Assembly: GCF_009831625.1 (NCBI RefSeq)
Contig: NZ_WUUS01000001.1
Location: forward strand, 248,301 to 312,300
Direction: 5' to 3'
Length of the DNA: 64,000 nucleotides
Source of the DNA: Halobaculum saliterrae
GTDB lineage: Archaea; Halobacteriota; Halobacteria; Halobacteriales; Haloferacaceae
This document shows positions 50,718-59,862 of this stretch, piece by piece. Made by a program: the position numbers and the translations under genes. The notes below the pieces were generated by a model. That model was not told the DNA's origin and did not search any database. It was given only the letters and a program-made list of their open reading frames with translations. Numbering within the stretch: position 1 is the stretch's first letter; the number at the start of each line of letters is the position of its first letter.

Positions 50718-52508
50718 TCAGAGGAACTGTGGCGCGAACACGACGACCAGCAGCGCCGTCAGCATCGTGAGTCCCACCGAGGTGGTGAGTGTCGTGACCA
50801 GCCGGTCCCGGTTCGACACCGGGAGCCGGGAGACGAGCCCCTCCGCCCCCATCCGAAGGAGTCGACCGCCGTCGAGCGGGTAGCCGGGGATGCAGTTGAA
50901 GATCCCCAGTTGGACGTTGATCCACCCGGTCCAGAAGAGGACGTTCGCGATGAGGAACACCGGACCCTCACCCAGCGGCGCGAGCGGACCGGTCACGTCG
51001 TAGAAGCCGGCGAACTCGCCGTAGAATCCAGCGAAGTTGTACGGGAGCGCCGCCGAGACGGCGCTCGCGAGCGGGAGGAGGAGCGCGGCGTACACCAGCC
51101 CCAGCGGCGTGCCCGCGATGCCGCCCAAGCCGGGCGGGAGGTCGCCGGCATCCCCGCCGAGCAGCGCGAGGTACGCCTCGGCCGGGTATCGCTCGATCCC
51201 GAGGTCGTCGACGACGACGCCGGAGACGCCACGGGTCACGACGATCCCGACGCGCGGATCGTCGTCGGTGCCGCCGAGCGCGACGTCGACCTCGCGGAAT
51301 TCCCCGTCGGCGTACACCCGCAGCGTCACCGTGTCGCCGGCGTCGTACGCGTCGCCGGAGAGCGTGCGGTCGAGGTCCTCGTAGTCGAGGATCCGCTGTC
51401 CGTCGATCCGGGTGACGGTGAGCGTGCCGGAGAGGTTCGTCTGGTTGGCCAGCGCGCCGGTCTCGGAGACGTTCGTGACGTACGCGCCGAGGGGAGCGGT
51501 GACCTCGCCCTCGCTGGTGGAGAGGCGAGCGATCTCGTGCTCGCTGGCGACCTCACGGAACGCCTCGACCGTGGACACCTCGGTGCCGTTGACGGCGGTG
51601 ATCTGTGCGGCGTCGCCCTCCGGATCGACCGAGAGCCCGAGCGGGTTCCCCTCGACGGCGCCGACGACGGTGACGCGCCTGTCGACGGTGACCGTCTCCT
51701 CGCCGTTGACCGTCATCTCGACGGACGGGTCCTCGGTCGCCGAGAGCGCCGACCGGAAGGCCGCGGGATCCGAGACCTCCGTCCCGCCGACCGCGGTGAT
51801 CCGGTCGCCGCCCTCGATGCCGGCGTCGGACGCCGGCGCGCCCGCGTACGCGCCGCCGACCGCGAGCCCCGCCGCGGGGGTGATCGACGCGATGACGGGG
51901 CCGAACAGCAGCGCGAACGCGACGGCGGTGATCGCGAAGTTGTTCGTGACGCCGGCGGCGAACATCCGGCTTCGCGCGCCGCGGTCGGCGTTCGACTGGC
52001 TCTCCTCGTCGGGTTCGACGAACGCGCCGACGGGGATGATCGCGAGGAGGACGAGCCCGAGCGAGTCGATGTCGATGTCCTCGACGCGACACAGCAGGCC
52101 GTGGCCGCCCTCGTGGACCACGAGGGCGACCAACAGGCCGAGGACGATCTCCGGGGCGACCGCCAGCGGGAGGAAGTCGTTGACGCCCGGGATGATGAGG
52201 AAGTTCGATGGCTGGTTCGCCTGCGTCTGAACGGGGCTCTGGAGGGTCGCGAGCGCCGACCACACGAGGAACGCGAACATCGCGACCATGACGACGACGG
52301 CGATGCCGACGCCGAGGTTGCTCCAGGCGCGCCAGAACCGTCTGGGCCCCGAGAGCCAGTTGAGGAACGCGCGACCGCGTTGCGTGTGGATCGTCGTCAG
52401 CGGCCCCTGGACGCGCACGGCGTCCGGGAGATAGCCCCTCGTGTACAACGCCATGAGGACGACGGAGTACGCGAGGGCTCCCACGAGGACCCACAGGAGC
52501 GTATTCAT
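50718..52508 (-). CDS. Site-2-type M50 protease with PDZ domains
   Basis: 596 residues. The zinc site is ALVVHEGGHGLLCRVEDIDI (HExxH), with the second part FNCIPGYPLDGGRLL near the C-terminus. Between them lie an external region with PDZ-type blocks GAPASDAGIEGGDRITAVGG and a second LSGTLTVTRIDGQRILDYED. About six hydrophobic segments. Members do regulated intramembrane proteolysis (RseP/S2P); the substrate is unknown. ATG at 52508 chosen; upstream frame is shadow. Confidence 0.92.
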   Translation of the reverse strand: MNTLLWVLVGALAYSVVLMALYTRGYLPDAVRVQGPLTTIHTQRGRAFLNWLSGPRRFWRAWSNLGVGIAVVVMVAMFAFLVWSALATLQSPVQTQANQPSNFLIIPGVNDFLPLAVAPEIVLGLLVALVVHEGGHGLLCRVEDIDIDSLGLVLLAIIPVGAFVEPDEESQSNADRGARSRMFAAGVTNNFAITAVAFALLFGPVIASITPAAGLAVGGAYAGAPASDAGIEGGDRITAVGGTEVSDPAAFRSALSATEDPSVEMTVNGEETVTVDRRVTVVGAVEGNPLGLSVDPEGDAAQITAVNGTEVSTVEAFREVASEHEIARLSTSEGEVTAPLGAYVTNVSETGALANQTNLSGTLTVTRIDGQRILDYEDLDRTLSGDAYDAGDTVTLRVYADGEFREVDVALGGTDDDPRVGIVVTRGVSGVVVDDLGIERYPAEAYLALLGGDAGDLPPGLGGIAGTPLGLVYAALLLPLASAVSAALPYNFAGFYGEFAGFYDVTGPLAPLGEGPVFLIANVLFWTGWINVQLGIFNCIPGYPLDGGRLLRMGAEGLVSRLPVSNRDRLVTTLTTSVGLTMLTALLVVVFAPQFL

Positions 52509-52670
52509 TGTCGATGGAAGTCGGCGCGCGGTCAAAGGGGTTCGGGTCTCGTCACGGTCGCCGACGGCGACGCGTCGGCGAGCCGTTCGGTCGGCGGCGG
52601 CCGCGAGGCGGATGGCGGTCCGTCGCCGCGGTGACGCAAGCCACAAGCCCCCTCCACTCGAACTACGCAC

Positions 52671-54242
52671 ATGACGAATCCCCCCCGCACCGAGGAGGGC
52701 TGGTACGCGCTGCACGACTTCCGAACCGTCGACTGGGACGCCTGGCGCGCGGCGCCCCAGCGGGAGCGCGAGTCGGCCATCGAGGACGGCGTCGCGTACC
52801 TCGAGGAGCACGAGCGCGTCGTCGACGCCGAGGAGGGCGCCTCGGCCGTGTTCTCCGTGCTCGGGCACAAGGCCGACCTCATGATCGTCCACTTCCGCCC
52901 GACGCTGGACGCGCTGTCGGCGGCCGAGCGCCGCTTCGAGTCGACGGCGTTGGCGGAATTCACCGATCAGGCGACCTCGTACGTGTCGGTGACCGAGGTG
53001 TCCGACTACGTCTCGGACAGCTACTTCGACGACGACGAGGAGGAGACCGACGAGGGCATCCGCCGGTACATCGAGGGGAAGCTAAAGCCGGATATCCCGG
53101 ACACCGAGTACGTCTCCTTCTACCCGATGAACCGCAAGCGGGAGGCCGAGCAGAACTGGTACACCCTCGAGTACGAGGAGCGCGCGGACCTGCTGTCGGC
53201 CCACGGCGAGATCGGGAAGCAGTACGCCGGGAAGATCAAGCAGGTGATCGCCTCCTCGGTCGGGTTCGACGACTACGAGTGGGGCGTCACCCTGTTCGGC
53301 GGCGACCCCGCCGACATCAAGGACATCGTCTACGAGATGCGCTTCGACGAGGCCTCGGCCGAGTACGGCGAGTTCGGGCCGTTCTACGTCGGCCGGCGCT
53401 TCCCGCCGACCGACCTGGCCGCGTACCTCGACGGCGAACAGGTCCCCACGAGCGAGCACGGCGGCGAGTCCGGTCACGGGGACTCCCATGACGCACACGG
53501 CGAAGGTGGTCATCACGGCGACGGGCATCCCGGCGGCCACGGGGACGACCATCACGGCGGACACGGCGAAGGCGATCACCACGGCGGAGACGACGGCGGC
53601 CACGGCGAGGGCAGCCACCACGGCGACGAGGACGCCAGCGATGCGGACGCCGACGAGGAGGCGTCGATCCGGTCGGAACTGGAGGACCTCGACATCTACG
53701 CGGGCAAGCCCCACGGCGAGGACGTGTTCGCGACCGTCCTCTACTCCGAGGCGGACGCCGACGAACTCTTCGAGGAGGTCGACGGCCTGCGGAAGAACTT
53801 CGACCACTACGGCACCCACGTGAAGACGGCCGTCTACACCGGGACGGAAACGGACCGTGCCGGAGTCGTGAGCATCTGGGAGACCGCCAGCGCCGCCGAG
53901 ACGGCCGCGGGCTTCCTCTCGGAGCTACCCGGAATCGTCGAGCGCGCCGGCGAGGAGTCCGGCTTCGGGACGATGGGGATGTTCTACACCGTCAAGCCCG
54001 AGCACCGCGGGGACTTCGTCGAGAAGTTCGACGTCGTCGGCGACGTCCTCGACGACATGGAGGGCCACTACGAGACGGACCTGATGGTGAACCGCGAGGA
54101 CGAGAACGACATGTTCATCGCCAGCCAGTGGGCCTCCCGCGACGACGCGATGACCTTCTTCCGGTCGGACGAGTTCCGGGACACCGTCTCGTGGGGCCGG
54201 GACGTGCTCGCGGACCGACCGCGCCACGTGTTCCTGGCGTGA
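52671..54242 (+). CDS. pitA: HemQ/chlorite-dismutase-like and ABM-domain fusion (PitA)
   Basis: 523 residues in three parts. Residues 1-255 are a chlorite dismutase/HemQ domain with the Tyr motif FYPMNRKREAEQNWYTL and the haem-side SAHGEIGKQYAGKIKQV and GFDDYEWGVTLF. Residues about 259-325 are a His/Gly/Asp linker with 16 His in its first 60 residues. Residues about 335-523 hold antibiotic-biosynthesis-monooxygenase-like (ABM) domains. The layout matches Haloferax PitA (known from the literature). A coprohaem decarboxylase role is inferred from HemQ; no N-terminal signal is seen. Confidence 0.9.
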   Translation: MTNPPRTEEGWYALHDFRTVDWDAWRAAPQRERESAIEDGVAYLEEHERVVDAEEGASAVFSVLGHKADLMIVHFRPTLDALSAAERRFESTALAEFTDQATSYVSVTEVSDYVSDSYFDDDEEETDEGIRRYIEGKLKPDIPDTEYVSFYPMNRKREAEQNWYTLEYEERADLLSAHGEIGKQYAGKIKQVIASSVGFDDYEWGVTLFGGDPADIKDIVYEMRFDEASAEYGEFGPFYVGRRFPPTDLAAYLDGEQVPTSEHGGESGHGDSHDAHGEGGHHGDGHPGGHGDDHHGGHGEGDHHGGDDGGHGEGSHHGDEDASDADADEEASIRSELEDLDIYAGKPHGEDVFATVLYSEADADELFEEVDGLRKNFDHYGTHVKTAVYTGTETDRAGVVSIWETASAAETAAGFLSELPGIVERAGEESGFGTMGMFYTVKPEHRGDFVEKFDVVGDVLDDMEGHYETDLMVNREDENDMFIASQWASRDDAMTFFRSDEFRDTVSWGRDVLADRPRHVFLA

Positions 54243-54330
54243 TACTGACTCCGGTCTCCGTCGGAAACCGCACGACAGCGTAGCCTCTATTCGGGGCTCC
54301 GAATATCCGAGTTGATGCTTGCGGACCGAG

Positions 54331-54340
54331 GTTTATACTC
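54331..54340 (+). promoter_or_regulatory. TATA box of the GAF kinase gene
   Basis: GTTTATACTC centred about 27 nt before the ATG at 54362, a leaderless arrangement. Confidence 0.6.
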
Positions 54341-54361
54341 ACCCTCCGAGACCGATCGACA

Positions 54362-56020
54362 ATGACGGCCAACGAGGCCGCGGCCGACGCCGACGATCGA
54401 CTCCGATCGCTGTACGCGGCGACGCGGGATCTCATGAGCGCGACCAGCCGGCCGGCGCTGTGTCGGACCGTGGTCGACGTGAGCGAGCGCGTCCTCGGCT
54501 ACACGCTGACCGGCGTCCACCTCCGCGGCGACGACGGGCCGGGGCTGGTCCCTATGGCGTACCCCGAGTCCGTTCGCGAACGGTTCGACGACGACCCGCC
54601 GACGTACGTTCCCGGCGACGAGGTGTACGGGGTGTACGAACGGGACGATCCGCTTCGGCTCGGGGCCGTGTCCGAGCGCCGGTCGGCGTCCCACCGCGGG
54701 ATCGTGGTTCCGATCCCCGATCACGGCGTGTTGATCGCCGGACGCGAGCGGGGCGGGGACGCCGACACCGCGTGTCTGGAGCTGGTCGAACTGCTCGGAC
54801 AGCACGCCGCGGTGGCGTTGGACGCGATCGAACGCGAGTCCCGGCTGAACGGGCTCCACGAGACGACGAGGGAGCTGATGGAGGCACGTGACAGCGCCGC
54901 TGTCGCCGCGTCGGCGACGAACACCGCCCACGAGGTGCTCGATCTGCGCTCGAACGCGGTGTACCTCGCCTCCGGCGACGGCCGCCGGCTCGTCCCCGTG
55001 AGCGTGACCGGCGAGGCACGAGCGCTGTTCGGCGAGGTCCCGGCGCTGTCGACCGACTCGCTCCCGTGGCGGGTGTTCGAGTCGGGCGAGATGGTCCACC
55101 GGGAGGACGCACGGCTCTCGATCGGCGACGCGGCGGCCGAGTCGACGATCCGCAGCACGTTGATCGTCCCCCTCGGCGACCACGGCGTGTTCCTCGCGGG
55201 AAGCGAGTGTCCCGGTCGGTTCGACGAGAGCGACGTGGCGCTGACACGACTGTTCGCGGACACGGTCGAGGCGGCGCTGGACCGCGCCGAACGGGAGGCG
55301 CTCCTCCGCCGGCGCGAGGGCGACCTCGCCAGACAGAACGAGCGGCTCGACGAGTTCGCCAGCGTCGTCTCACACGACCTTCGAAACCCGCTCAACGTCG
55401 CACAGGGACGCCTCGAGCTGCTCGGCGACGACTGTGACAGCCCGCACATCGATCGGATGGAGACCGCCCACGAGCGGATGGACGCGCTCATCGGGGACCT
55501 GCTCGCGCTCGCACGCACCGGACGAAGCGTGGGTGACACCGAGCCGGTGTCGGTGGAGCGGACCGTCAAGGAGGTGTGGCGGACGGTCGACGGGACCGGG
55601 TCGCTCTCGGTCGCCGACGACGTCGGCTACGTCGAGGCCGACGCCTCCCGGCTGCAGGAGCTTCTGGAGAACCTCTTCCGCAACGCCGTCGACCACGCCG
55701 GGGACGGCGTCGACGTCGCCGTCGGGGCCCTCGACGGAGGATGTGACACGGCCGGTCGCGGTGCCGGCGAGTGCGAGGCCGGCGGCGACGGCGCCGCCGG
55801 TCCCGACGCTCCGTCCGGGTTCTACGTCGCCGACGACGGTCCGGGGATCCCCCCTGAACGGCACGAGGCGGTGTTCGAGCGCGGGCACACGACCGCCGAC
55901 GACGGCACGGGGTTCGGCCTCGCGATCGTCGAGGAGATCGCCGGCGCCCACGGCTGGTCCGTCCGCGTGGCCGAGGCCGACGCCGGCGGCGCGCGGTTCG
56001 AGGTCGTCGTCGACGAATAG
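54362..56020 (+). CDS. Soluble GAF-domain sensor histidine kinase
   Basis: 552 residues without membrane segments. Two GAF-like domains (about residues 10-160 and 165-320) precede a HisKA domain whose phospho-accepting His is in VVSHDLRNPLNVAQ (about residue 337). The HATPase follows: NLFRNAVDHAGDGV (N box), VADDGPGIPPERHE (G1) and GTGFGLAIVEEIAG (G2). A low-complexity Gly/Ala insertion lies in the ATP lid at about residues 460-480. No receiver or HTH partner is adjacent, so it is an orphan kinase. Confidence 0.92.
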   Translation: MTANEAAADADDRLRSLYAATRDLMSATSRPALCRTVVDVSERVLGYTLTGVHLRGDDGPGLVPMAYPESVRERFDDDPPTYVPGDEVYGVYERDDPLRLGAVSERRSASHRGIVVPIPDHGVLIAGRERGGDADTACLELVELLGQHAAVALDAIERESRLNGLHETTRELMEARDSAAVAASATNTAHEVLDLRSNAVYLASGDGRRLVPVSVTGEARALFGEVPALSTDSLPWRVFESGEMVHREDARLSIGDAAAESTIRSTLIVPLGDHGVFLAGSECPGRFDESDVALTRLFADTVEAALDRAEREALLRRREGDLARQNERLDEFASVVSHDLRNPLNVAQGRLELLGDDCDSPHIDRMETAHERMDALIGDLLALARTGRSVGDTEPVSVERTVKEVWRTVDGTGSLSVADDVGYVEADASRLQELLENLFRNAVDHAGDGVDVAVGALDGGCDTAGRGAGECEAGGDGAAGPDAPSGFYVADDGPGIPPERHEAVFERGHTTADDGTGFGLAIVEEIAGAHGWSVRVAEADAGGARFEVVVDE

Positions 56021-56150
56021 AGCGGAGTGAACGTGAACGGGTCCGGCGATACCTCTCCGCAGTATGCGGGTTTCGAGCCGAAGTGAAGGGGTCGTCAGCA
56101 GCGCGAGGACGGCGAGCGACAGCCGCCGGCGGACGGCCGTCGCGCGTGGC

Positions 56151-56345
56151 TCACCGGCGACGGAGGTATCCCGCGAGGCCGAACAGGCCGCCGATCAGGG
56201 TGAGCGCGGCCCAGCGCCCGCCGGAGACATCGCGGTCGACGGCGTCTCGGTAGACGAGCCACGCGAGCACGACGTGGACGGCGGCGGTGACGCCGGCGAG
56301 GCGGGCGAGCCGTCGGGCGTACTGCCGCGTGCGGTCGTCGGTCAC
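56151..56345 (-). CDS. Small membrane protein downstream of the aldo/keto reductase
   Basis: 64 residues. A basic start (MTDDRTRQYARRLARLA) leads into a hydrophobic stretch GVTAAVHVVLAWLVY, a polar turn YRDAVDRDVSGGR, and WAALTLIGGLFGLAGYLRRR. Two membrane helices are likely. It follows the reductase stop by 10 nt on the same strand, so it is probably cotranscribed. Function unknown. Confidence 0.65.
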   Translation of the reverse strand: MTDDRTRQYARRLARLAGVTAAVHVVLAWLVYRDAVDRDVSGGRWAALTLIGGLFGLAGYLRRR

Positions 56346-56355
56346 GTCGCGGCCC

Positions 56356-57420
56356 TCAGTCGGCCGGCTCCGGCGGGAGCACGCCGGCGCCGCGGAGGTC
56401 GTCGCCGCCGACGGACGTGCGGAAGTCCTCCGGGTTCATGCCGTCGTCGCGGTCGATCCCGAAGTTCTCGGCGTACAACTCGTCGACACGCGTGCGCTCC
56501 TCGTCGCTGAGGCGGGGCGTGTCCGGCGCGGCGGCCCACTCGTCGATGTCGTCGATCGAGCGGAAGGTGGGGATGACGCTCGCGACCTCCTCGTCGTCGA
56601 GGAGGTACTGGATCGACGCCTGCCCCATGGTCCGCTCGCCGTCCCGTTCGAGGAACTCGATCGCCTCGATCTTCTCCCAGCCCGTCTCGAACCACGCCTG
56701 CGGTCGGTGCGCGCGGTGGTCGCCCTTGCCGAGTTCGGTGTCGGGGGTGACCTGCTTGTTGAGGAGGCCCGAGGAGTGCGGGACGCGGGCGATGAGGCTC
56801 GTGTCGGCGCCCTCCTCGCGGATCGTGTCGAGGAAGTGTCGCCCGGGCGTCTGCTCGAAGAGGTTGTAGACGGTCTGGACCGCGTCGAAGTCGAGCTCGA
56901 CCGCGCGGTCGCCCTCGGCGAGCCAGCCGATCGAGGGGCCGAGCGCCCAGCCGAGCGCGTCGTACAGTCCCTCCTCGCGCATGGCGTACAGCTCCTCCAG
57001 CACATCGTCGGTCACCTCGTCGACGTTCGCGTTGTGGAGGAACAGCACGTCGAGGTACTCCATGTCGAGCCGGTCGAGGCTCCGCTCGACGGCGTTGCGG
57101 AGGTACTCCGGCGAGAGGTCCTTGGGTATCTCCCCGTGGCCGGCCTGCGCGTTGTTGTAGAAGTCGTATCCGACCTTCGTGCCGACGGTGACCTCGTCGC
57201 GATGCTCGCCGAGCGCCTCCCCGATGAGCTCCTCCGAGCGGCCGTGCCCGTACACGTCGCCGGTGTCGAAGAACGTGACGCCCTCGTCCAGCGCGTGCTG
57301 GACCATGTCGACGGCGTCCTCGTCCGAGCGGTCGCCCCACCAGTCCGTGCCGACGACCCACGCACCGAAGGCCACCTCGCTCACTTCGACGCCCGAGTCG
57401 CCGAGTTCTCGGTACTGCAT
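56356..57420 (-). CDS. Aldo/keto reductase
   Basis: 354 residues of the AKR superfamily. Catalytic tetrad regions are visible: GVTFFDTGDVYGHGRSEELI (Asp, Tyr), VTVGTKVGYDF (Lys) and DVLFLHNANVD (His). The start MQYRELGDSGVEVSEVAFG is typical. It uses NADPH to reduce carbonyls; the substrate is unknown. Longer than the usual 320 residues because of a C-terminal extension after RVDELYAENFG. Confidence 0.92.
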   Translation of the reverse strand: MQYRELGDSGVEVSEVAFGAWVVGTDWWGDRSDEDAVDMVQHALDEGVTFFDTGDVYGHGRSEELIGEALGEHRDEVTVGTKVGYDFYNNAQAGHGEIPKDLSPEYLRNAVERSLDRLDMEYLDVLFLHNANVDEVTDDVLEELYAMREEGLYDALGWALGPSIGWLAEGDRAVELDFDAVQTVYNLFEQTPGRHFLDTIREEGADTSLIARVPHSSGLLNKQVTPDTELGKGDHRAHRPQAWFETGWEKIEAIEFLERDGERTMGQASIQYLLDDEEVASVIPTFRSIDDIDEWAAAPDTPRLSDEERTRVDELYAENFGIDRDDGMNPEDFRTSVGGDDLRGAGVLPPEPAD

Positions 57421-57638
57421 ACACCGAGGTTGGCACCGCCGCCACTTATCCGACCCGGTTGTCGCGTCGGCAGGGCGGAAACGGCGGACGGTCGCCGCGT
57501 CGCGGCGTCTCCGTTTTCGGTCGTTGTCGCTCGCGGGGAAGGCGGGGCCGAACCGCAGTCGGTTCCTCGCACGCCGCGGGTCGGCGCCGACTTCGCATAT
57601 CCGAACCCCTATGACTCGTCGCGGCGAATCGGGCCGGT

Positions 57639-58562
57639 ATGACCAAGCGCCACGTGTCCCTCCCGGCCGAAGCGGACGAGGGGGTCACGGCCTTCATCGA
57701 GCAGGTGGACGCCCGGCTATCGTCCGATGAGGACACCTGCGAGGTCGTCCGCGAGACGCTCGTGGACCTGTTCGGCGACCGCGACGCCTACGAACGGTGG
57801 CAGGCCGGCGGTGACGTGACGCCCGCCGAGCGCGTCCGGCTCCAGGGGTACGACCCGTGTAACGCGACGCTGGAGTCGGAGTACTACGCAGAGAAGGACG
57901 AGGACCGGTACACCCGCTCGAAGCACCTCCAGTGGCTGTGGCGACAGTTCGACGCGACGCCGATGGCCGACAACATCGCGTTCGCGCTCCGCTTCCGACA
58001 GATGCTCGCGAACCACCTGTTCGCCGACGCCGGGGACGACCTCCGGCTGTTCAAGGGGATCACGTTCACCTACGGCCACAACATCGAGATCGGCGACAAC
58101 ACCGTCGTCCACGACGACGTGCACCTCGACGACCGCGGGAAGCTCACGATCGGCGACCGCGTCTCGATCTCGGACTCCGCACACGTCTACAGCCACGACC
58201 ACGACGTCGTCGACCAGACGCACGTCGACAACTACCACACGATCATCGACGACGACGCGCGCGTCACCTACGACTCGATGATCTCGGCGGGCTGCCGCGT
58301 CGGCAGGAACGCCGTCGTCGGCGCGAAGGCCACCGTTCAGGGCGACGTGCCCGATCACCACATCGCGGTCGGCTCGCCCGCCCGGAGCATCCGCGTGAAA
58401 CCCGGGTGGGAGTCCGTCGCCGACCCGGTCGAGGACAAGTTGACCAACCGCGCCGACGAGCGGCGGGTCGAGTTCGATCTCCCCGACGACCTCGACGTCT
58501 TCGACGAGTTCCAGCGCGACCTCACGCCGCCGGACGGCGTCGACGCGCCCGACGCCGAGTGA
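57639..58562 (+). CDS. Left-handed beta-helix (hexapeptide) acyltransferase
   Basis: 307 residues. The C-terminal half carries hexapeptide repeats of the maltose/galactoside acetyltransferase type: TYGHNIEIGDNTVVHDDVHL, GKLTIGDRVSISDSAHVYSH, ARVTYDSMISAGCRVGRNAV and VGAKATVQGDVPDHHIAVGS, ending GSPARSIRVKPG. The His of SHDHDV is the likely catalytic base. The N-terminal 130 residues are helical and specific to this subfamily. Substrate unknown. Confidence 0.9.
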   Translation: MTKRHVSLPAEADEGVTAFIEQVDARLSSDEDTCEVVRETLVDLFGDRDAYERWQAGGDVTPAERVRLQGYDPCNATLESEYYAEKDEDRYTRSKHLQWLWRQFDATPMADNIAFALRFRQMLANHLFADAGDDLRLFKGITFTYGHNIEIGDNTVVHDDVHLDDRGKLTIGDRVSISDSAHVYSHDHDVVDQTHVDNYHTIIDDDARVTYDSMISAGCRVGRNAVVGAKATVQGDVPDHHIAVGSPARSIRVKPGWESVADPVEDKLTNRADERRVEFDLPDDLDVFDEFQRDLTPPDGVDAPDAE

Positions 58563-58577
58563 GCGGGGAGGCCTCGA

Positions 58578-58596
58578 CGGACCGCGAAGCGGTCCG
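58578..58596. repeat. GC hairpin flanked by GAGGCCTCG repeats
   Basis: CGGACCGC-GAA-GCGGTCCG (8-bp arms) lies after the acyltransferase stop, flanked by GAGGCCTCG at 58568-58576 and again at 58625-58633. GAGGCCTCG also flanks double-hairpin copy B, and GGCCTCG flanks copy A, so this may be a reduced relative of that repeat. It could also serve as a terminator for the converging genes. Confidence 0.5.
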
Positions 58597-58644
58597 AACG
58601 GCCGAACCGACCCACGACGGAAGCGAGGCCTCGCTACCGCCGCC

Positions 58645-59025
58645 TCACTCCCGGTCCTGAGGGACCGTCACGACCGGCACGTCGGCCCCGCGCAACACGA
58701 GCTGGAGGACGCTCCCGAGCACGACCTTCCCGGCCGGCGTCCGCCGGCTCGACCCGAGTACCGCGTACGTCGGCTCCAGTCGGTCGACCTCGTTGAGGAC
58801 GCGCTCGGCCGGGTTCCCCTCCAGCACGTGGACGGTCACCTCATCGGGGTCGGCGACCGCGTCCGCGACGATCGATTCCACGGTCCGCTCGGCGTCGTCG
58901 AGGTTCCTCGCGGACGCGGCGTGGATCACCACCGCGTCCTCGCCGAGCCGCGACGCCAGCTCCACGCCCGCCGCGGCGACCGTCTCGCTTCCCTCCTCAC
59001 CGTCGATGGCAGTCAGTACTGTCAT
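58645..59025 (-). CDS. Universal stress protein (UspA family)
   Basis: 126 residues. The start MTVLTAIDGEEGSETVAAAG, the central DAVVIHAASARNLDDAERTV, and the ATP-binding type motif GSSRRTPAGKVVLGSVLQLV (G-x2-G-x9-G-S type) are clear. Small cytosolic ATP/AMP-sensing protein, target unknown. It converges on the acyltransferase. Confidence 0.9.
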   Translation of the reverse strand: MTVLTAIDGEEGSETVAAAGVELASRLGEDAVVIHAASARNLDDAERTVESIVADAVADPDEVTVHVLEGNPAERVLNEVDRLEPTYAVLGSSRRTPAGKVVLGSVLQLVLRGADVPVVTVPQDRE

Positions 59026-59150
59026 ACACGGGAGATTTCGTGTCGGTGAACCGTCAGTCCGTCCGATGAGTCCCGCTCATTGAGAAGGACCGACTGCGGG
59101 TGGATCCTCGGGGCGATCAGTCGAACACGCACGTCTCGACGTTCACTCAC

Positions 59151-59819
59151 TCACGCCCGCGGGTCCCGGTCCGGACCTGGATACTCCCCGTCTCCCACCT
59201 CCGGATAGAGCTTCTCGGCGTCGAACAGCGCCGCGAACGCCCGCGGCTCGCGCACGCTCACCGGGAAGCGATCGTGGAGTCCCGCGCCCGCTCCGGGCGT
59301 CGTAAGTCGGTCGTCGAACGACAGCACGTGCATCGCGCCGCCGCGGAACGCCGACGCCAGCGCCGGGTGATCGCCGGGCGGCTGCGCGACCGGCTCGCGC
59401 CACTCGTCGATCCGCTCGCGCCAGTCGGCCGCGAGATCTGAGTCGGCAAGGGAAGCGATCACCGCTGCGGCGTCGTCGACGAGGGCGTCGCTGGCGACGA
59501 GCGTCGTCCACGAGTGCCCGCGTGGGCCGTCCAGCGCCTCGCGTGCGTCGCTGCCGACGAGGAGATCCGCCGCCAACACGTCCGCGTCGGCGACGATCCG
59601 TGCCGGCGAAGGGTCGGCCGGATCCGGGACGTCGTCGGTGTCGTCGCCGGGGCTGTCATCCGCGTCGCCGGCTCCCTCGCCCGCGGTATCGCCCCCGCGG
59701 TCATCGGCGTTGTCGCCGTCCGTCCCGCGCTCGCGCCGCTCGGCGAGCGCCGCCCGAATCGCTTCCTCGTCGACGCCGAACCCCTCGGCCCGCTCGAACA
59801 GCGCGGCCCACGTCTCCAT
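59151..59819 (-). CDS. PIN-like domain protein (resembles DUF7384)
   Basis: 222 residues. An N-terminal helical stub with an acidic Gly/Asp linker (about residues 30-65) leads to a PIN-like fold: ARIVADADVLAADLLVGSDA, WTTLVASDALVDDAAAVIAS, PPGDHPALASAFRGGAMHVL and SFDDRLTTPGAG, with acidic residues in nuclease-like positions. The family is one I recall as DUF7384 in haloarchaea. An RNase role is not shown; no antitoxin is adjacent. ATG at 59819 chosen over the Arg/Ser-rich upstream frame. Confidence 0.78.
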   Translation of the reverse strand: METWAALFERAEGFGVDEEAIRAALAERRERGTDGDNADDRGGDTAGEGAGDADDSPGDDTDDVPDPADPSPARIVADADVLAADLLVGSDAREALDGPRGHSWTTLVASDALVDDAAAVIASLADSDLAADWRERIDEWREPVAQPPGDHPALASAFRGGAMHVLSFDDRLTTPGAGAGLHDRFPVSVREPRAFAALFDAEKLYPEVGDGEYPGPDRDPRA

Positions 59820-59862
59820 ATCCGATCGAGAGTCTGTGAGACAAAAAGCGGAGCCGTTTCCC

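Noticed and set aside
53449-53660. A tandem DNA repeat in pitA
   Set aside because: The repetition reflects a His/Gly/Asp-rich protein linker with varied codons, in frame with both flanking domains, not a simple DNA repeat array.
59151-59819. A VapC-type toxin of a toxin-antitoxin pair
   Set aside because: The PIN-like protein is longer than VapC, lacks an adjacent small antitoxin frame and is flanked by unrelated single genes.
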